From assembly GCF_034043675.1 (NCBI RefSeq), contig NZ_JAXCLA010000013.1, forward strand, positions 78,827 to 142,826: a stretch of 64,000 bases of DNA. The letters are read 5' to 3'. The notes beneath the pieces are model-generated. The model did not search any database and was not told the DNA's origin. It worked only from the letters and a program-made list of their open reading frames with translations. Of the stretch, positions 62,192 through 64,000 are shown piece after piece. The stretch is from KK5 sp034043675. Lineage in GTDB: Bacteria > Pseudomonadota > Gammaproteobacteria > Burkholderiales > Burkholderiaceae_C. Numbering within the stretch: the first letter of the stretch is position 1; every line of letters begins with the position of its first letter. A program made the position numbers and the translations under genes.

Positions 62192-62866
62192 ATGGACGAA
62201 CAATACATCCTGCGACAAGAAGACCTGGTCGAAAACCCGACCGCCCGCGTGCCGATCTGCTTGGTGCTTGACGTGAGCTCTTCGATGAACGGCTCACCGA
62301 TCTCTGAGCTCAACGAGGGCGTCCAGATGTTCTTTAACGCCATCCGCGCGGACGACGTTGCGCAGTTCGCGGCTGAGATCGCTGTCGTCACTTTTGGCGC
62401 GAACGTGGAGAAGGTGGTCGACTTCATGGCCATCGACCGACAGAACGTGCCGAATTTACAGGCCAACGGCACGACGCCGATGGGCGAAGGCGTCATCATG
62501 GGACTGGACCTGCTCGAGACGCGCAAGCAGGACTACCAACGCGCCGGGGTCGACTACTTCCAGCCCTGGCTGGTGGTTATGACCGATGGCGAGCCGACGG
62601 ACAGCATCTCGGGGGCGGCCGCGCGCATCCGAGATCTGGTAGCGGCCAAGAAGCTCACGGTCTTCCCGATCGGCATTGGTGACAGCGCCAACATGAGTAA
62701 GCTGGCTGAACTCTCGCCCACGCGCCCACCGCTGCGTTTGCGCGGCCTGAACTTCAAGCAATTCTTCGAGTGGCTGAGCCGCAGCGTGTCCCGCGTCTCG
62801 CAGTCCACGCCAGGTGAAAACGTGGCGCTCGACACGGCAGGAATCGCCGCTTGGGGGCAAGTCTAA
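62192..62866 (+). CDS. vWA-domain protein (TerY-like)
   Basis: 224 aa, GAGGAG before the ATG. von Willebrand A fold with MIDAS LVLDVSSSMNGSPI, the Thr in GTTPMGEGV and the Asp in VMTDGEPTD. This is the TerY partner of tellurium-resistance-type and stress systems; it presumably binds a metal and assembles with the kinase and phosphatase. No other Ter genes (TerB/C/D) are seen in the window. Confidence 0.9.
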   Translation: MDEQYILRQEDLVENPTARVPICLVLDVSSSMNGSPISELNEGVQMFFNAIRADDVAQFAAEIAVVTFGANVEKVVDFMAIDRQNVPNLQANGTTPMGEGVIMGLDLLETRKQDYQRAGVDYFQPWLVVMTDGEPTDSISGAAARIRDLVAAKKLTVFPIGIGDSANMSKLAELSPTRPPLRLRGLNFKQFFEWLSRSVSRVSQSTPGENVALDTAGIAAWGQV

Positions 62867-62876
62867 ATCCCCGCCG

Positions 62877-63641
62877 ATGAGTCTGTTTACCTACAAGGTC
62901 GCCGGAGCCTGTGCGACCGGCCGGTCCCACATCGCTGCACAGATTCCCTGTCAGGATGCCGTGGGTTTCGTCCGCAAGCGGGACATGGCGGCCGTTGCCG
63001 TGGCTGACGGTGCTGGGTCGCGTGCGCAGTCCCAGTTCGGGGCCGAAGCAGTGGTTCGGGCGGCGCTGCGCATGTTGACTGGTGATTTCGACGAACTGTA
63101 TGAACTCTGTGCGAGGGACCCCGAGGCCGCGCGCGCATTCATTCACGAGAAGCTCATGCGAGCCCTCAAGCGACAGGCCAACCGCCTCGAATGCGGGCTG
63201 GACGCACTGGCGTCGACGCTGCTGTGCGTGGCGCACAAGGGCGACAGTTATGTGGCAGTCCATCTTGGGGACGGGGTCATAGTTCGCGTCGAAAACGATG
63301 GCGTCGCGCACATCCTGTCCCACCCTGACAACGGCGAGTACGCGAACACGACGTACTTCGTCACCGACTCGACTGCCCAAAGCAAGATCCGGCTGTACCA
63401 CGGGACCGAGCCGCCGCGTCTGGCGGGTTTTGCGCTGATGAGCGACGGCTGCGCCGAAAGTCTCTACGACAAGCGTGCCGGTACACCGGGCGCTGCTGTG
63501 AGCAAGTTGCTGGGATGGACCCGCGACAAGAGGCGATCGGTGATTGCGAGCATTTTGGCGGACAACATGGCCCAGAACTTCACCAAGAGGTCGGCCGATG
63601 ACTGCGCGTTGGCGCTGCTCAGCACGCCGCATGCCGGCTGA
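62877..63641 (+). CDS. PP2C-type protein phosphatase of the TerY-P triad
   Basis: 254 aa. Metal-binding PP2C motifs: QDAVGF, AVADGAGSRAQSQFGAE, VAVHLGDGVIV, LMSDGCAESL, RSADDCALALLS. It would reverse phosphorylation by the upstream kinase. Ten nt after the vWA gene. Classic third member of the triad. Confidence 0.88.
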   Translation: MSLFTYKVAGACATGRSHIAAQIPCQDAVGFVRKRDMAAVAVADGAGSRAQSQFGAEAVVRAALRMLTGDFDELYELCARDPEAARAFIHEKLMRALKRQANRLECGLDALASTLLCVAHKGDSYVAVHLGDGVIVRVENDGVAHILSHPDNGEYANTTYFVTDSTAQSKIRLYHGTEPPRLAGFALMSDGCAESLYDKRAGTPGAAVSKLLGWTRDKRRSVIASILADNMAQNFTKRSADDCALALLSTPHAG

Positions 63642-63742
63642 CGGGCAGGTCCGAGAGATCGGCTGGCTCGACCGACCGAAAGTGCATTGAAGTGACTCGC
63701 GGGCATCGAGGATCTGTGTTTTTCCTCGTCCCGCCTGGGGTT
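63642..63742. other. Spacer between convergent genes
   Basis: 101 nt. No terminator-type hairpin with T-run seen. Confidence 0.4.
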
Positions 63743-64000
63743 CTAGTCCTCTTCGTTCTGGATGCCGTTGAGGAAGGCCTCCGCGGCCTTGTGAAAGCCG
63801 GTGGTGATCGAGTCCCAGATATGCATCGGGAAGTCTTCTGGAAGCTCCCTTTCCACCTGTTGGATTGCGTCCGGTACCGTGGTTGCAAGCCAGACCATCG
63901 CGCGCAACATATCCGGCACTCCGCTGCGTCGCGCTTCTAGGGCCCAGTGGCGTGGTTTCACGTAGTCCAGTTGCGAGTGCGCGGACTTTCCTCTCACGCT
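63743..64000 (-). CDS. HipA-like toxin kinase, C-terminal part (truncated by window edge)
   Basis: The last 84 or more residues of a minus-strand protein whose 5' end lies beyond the window. VPDAIQQVERELPEDFPMHIWDSITTGFHKAAEAF resembles the C-terminal helical end of HipA toxins (LPxDFPxxVxxxIxxG). The toxin kinase core is outside the window, so the assignment is tentative. Confidence 0.45.
   Translation of the reverse strand, partial: SVRGKSAHSQLDYVKPRHWALEARRSGVPDMLRAMVWLATTVPDAIQQVERELPEDFPMHIWDSITTGFHKAAEAFLNGIQNEED

Noticed and set aside
1..64000. CRISPR array, rRNA or tRNA genes
   Set aside because: No regularly spaced direct repeats and no tRNA-like cloverleaf recognised on reading; not excluded by a computed scan.

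Overview
The window is high-GC DNA, most likely from a betaproteobacterium of the Burkholderiales. This is inferred from GC content, PEP-CTERM proteins, a capistruin-type lasso peptide operon and family resemblances; no rRNA or tRNA gene is visible to confirm it. The left two thirds look like chromosome with patches of gene decay. The right third (about 45-64 kb) looks like an accessory region.

0-13 kb is a respiration and nitric-oxide stress block. It opens with an NnrS protein cut by the window edge, then an overlapping operon for a divergent cbb3-like oxidase (CcoN-like, monoheme CcoO-like, monoheme cytochrome c, SCO copper chaperone, small membrane protein). Next come a Tat-exported ABM-fold protein, a periplasmic catalase-like peroxidase and, divergently, a run of small genes: hexameric tyrosine-coordinated heme protein (HTHP), a 56-aa ORF, a MbcA/ParS/Xre-like protein, an 86-aa protein, a short FolE2-like protein and a hemerythrin. 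norR diverges from hmp (flavohemoglobin) across NorR-type sites and a sigma-54-like promoter; a cupin follows hmp.

13-24 kb carries MarR regulators, a decayed kinase/regulator locus, ubiA, and an EmrAB-OMF efflux operon with its own MarR and an AhpD-like protein. A LysR gene diverges from the efflux operon with a palindrome at its start codon, and a MocR regulator follows. 23.7-28 kb holds three PEP-CTERM surface proteins divergent from a CadC-like winged-helix/TPR regulator, with a helical-turn direct repeat between them. 28-34 kb is loose: an AT-richer non-coding stretch, a small exported protein, LysR, a DUF3330-like zinc protein, a TehA-like transporter and PagL. 33-45 kb holds degenerate second copies of the antitoxin-like and cupin genes, SirB2, an MCP and a GGDEF-EAL protein, a second AhpD-like gene, an LprI-MliC lysozyme inhibitor, an Lnt-like acyltransferase followed by an internally deleted S1/P1 nuclease, a fossil integron-integrase C-terminus and the intact S1/P1 nuclease.

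45-64 kb is accessory: a plasmid/ICE-type ParB gene with a homopolymer frameshift at its natural start, a DNA methylase, small island genes including HNH and DUF6283 proteins, a complete lasso peptide operon (A-B-C-D) whose 43-codon precursor predicts the core GVPGTPNLEEHAGIPWNYE, a RAYT-like protein with an altered HUH motif, an AlpA regulator, a membrane protein, and a TerY-P-type signalling triad (PIN-kinase-zinc ribbon, vWA, PP2C). The window ends in the C-terminus of a HipA-like protein.

The observations most worth following are the lasso peptide, the PIN-kinase/vWA/PP2C triad, the NO-stress operon with HTHP and a short FolE2-like protein, the monoheme cbb3-like oxidase coupled to nnrS, and the set of duplicated and decaying genes.
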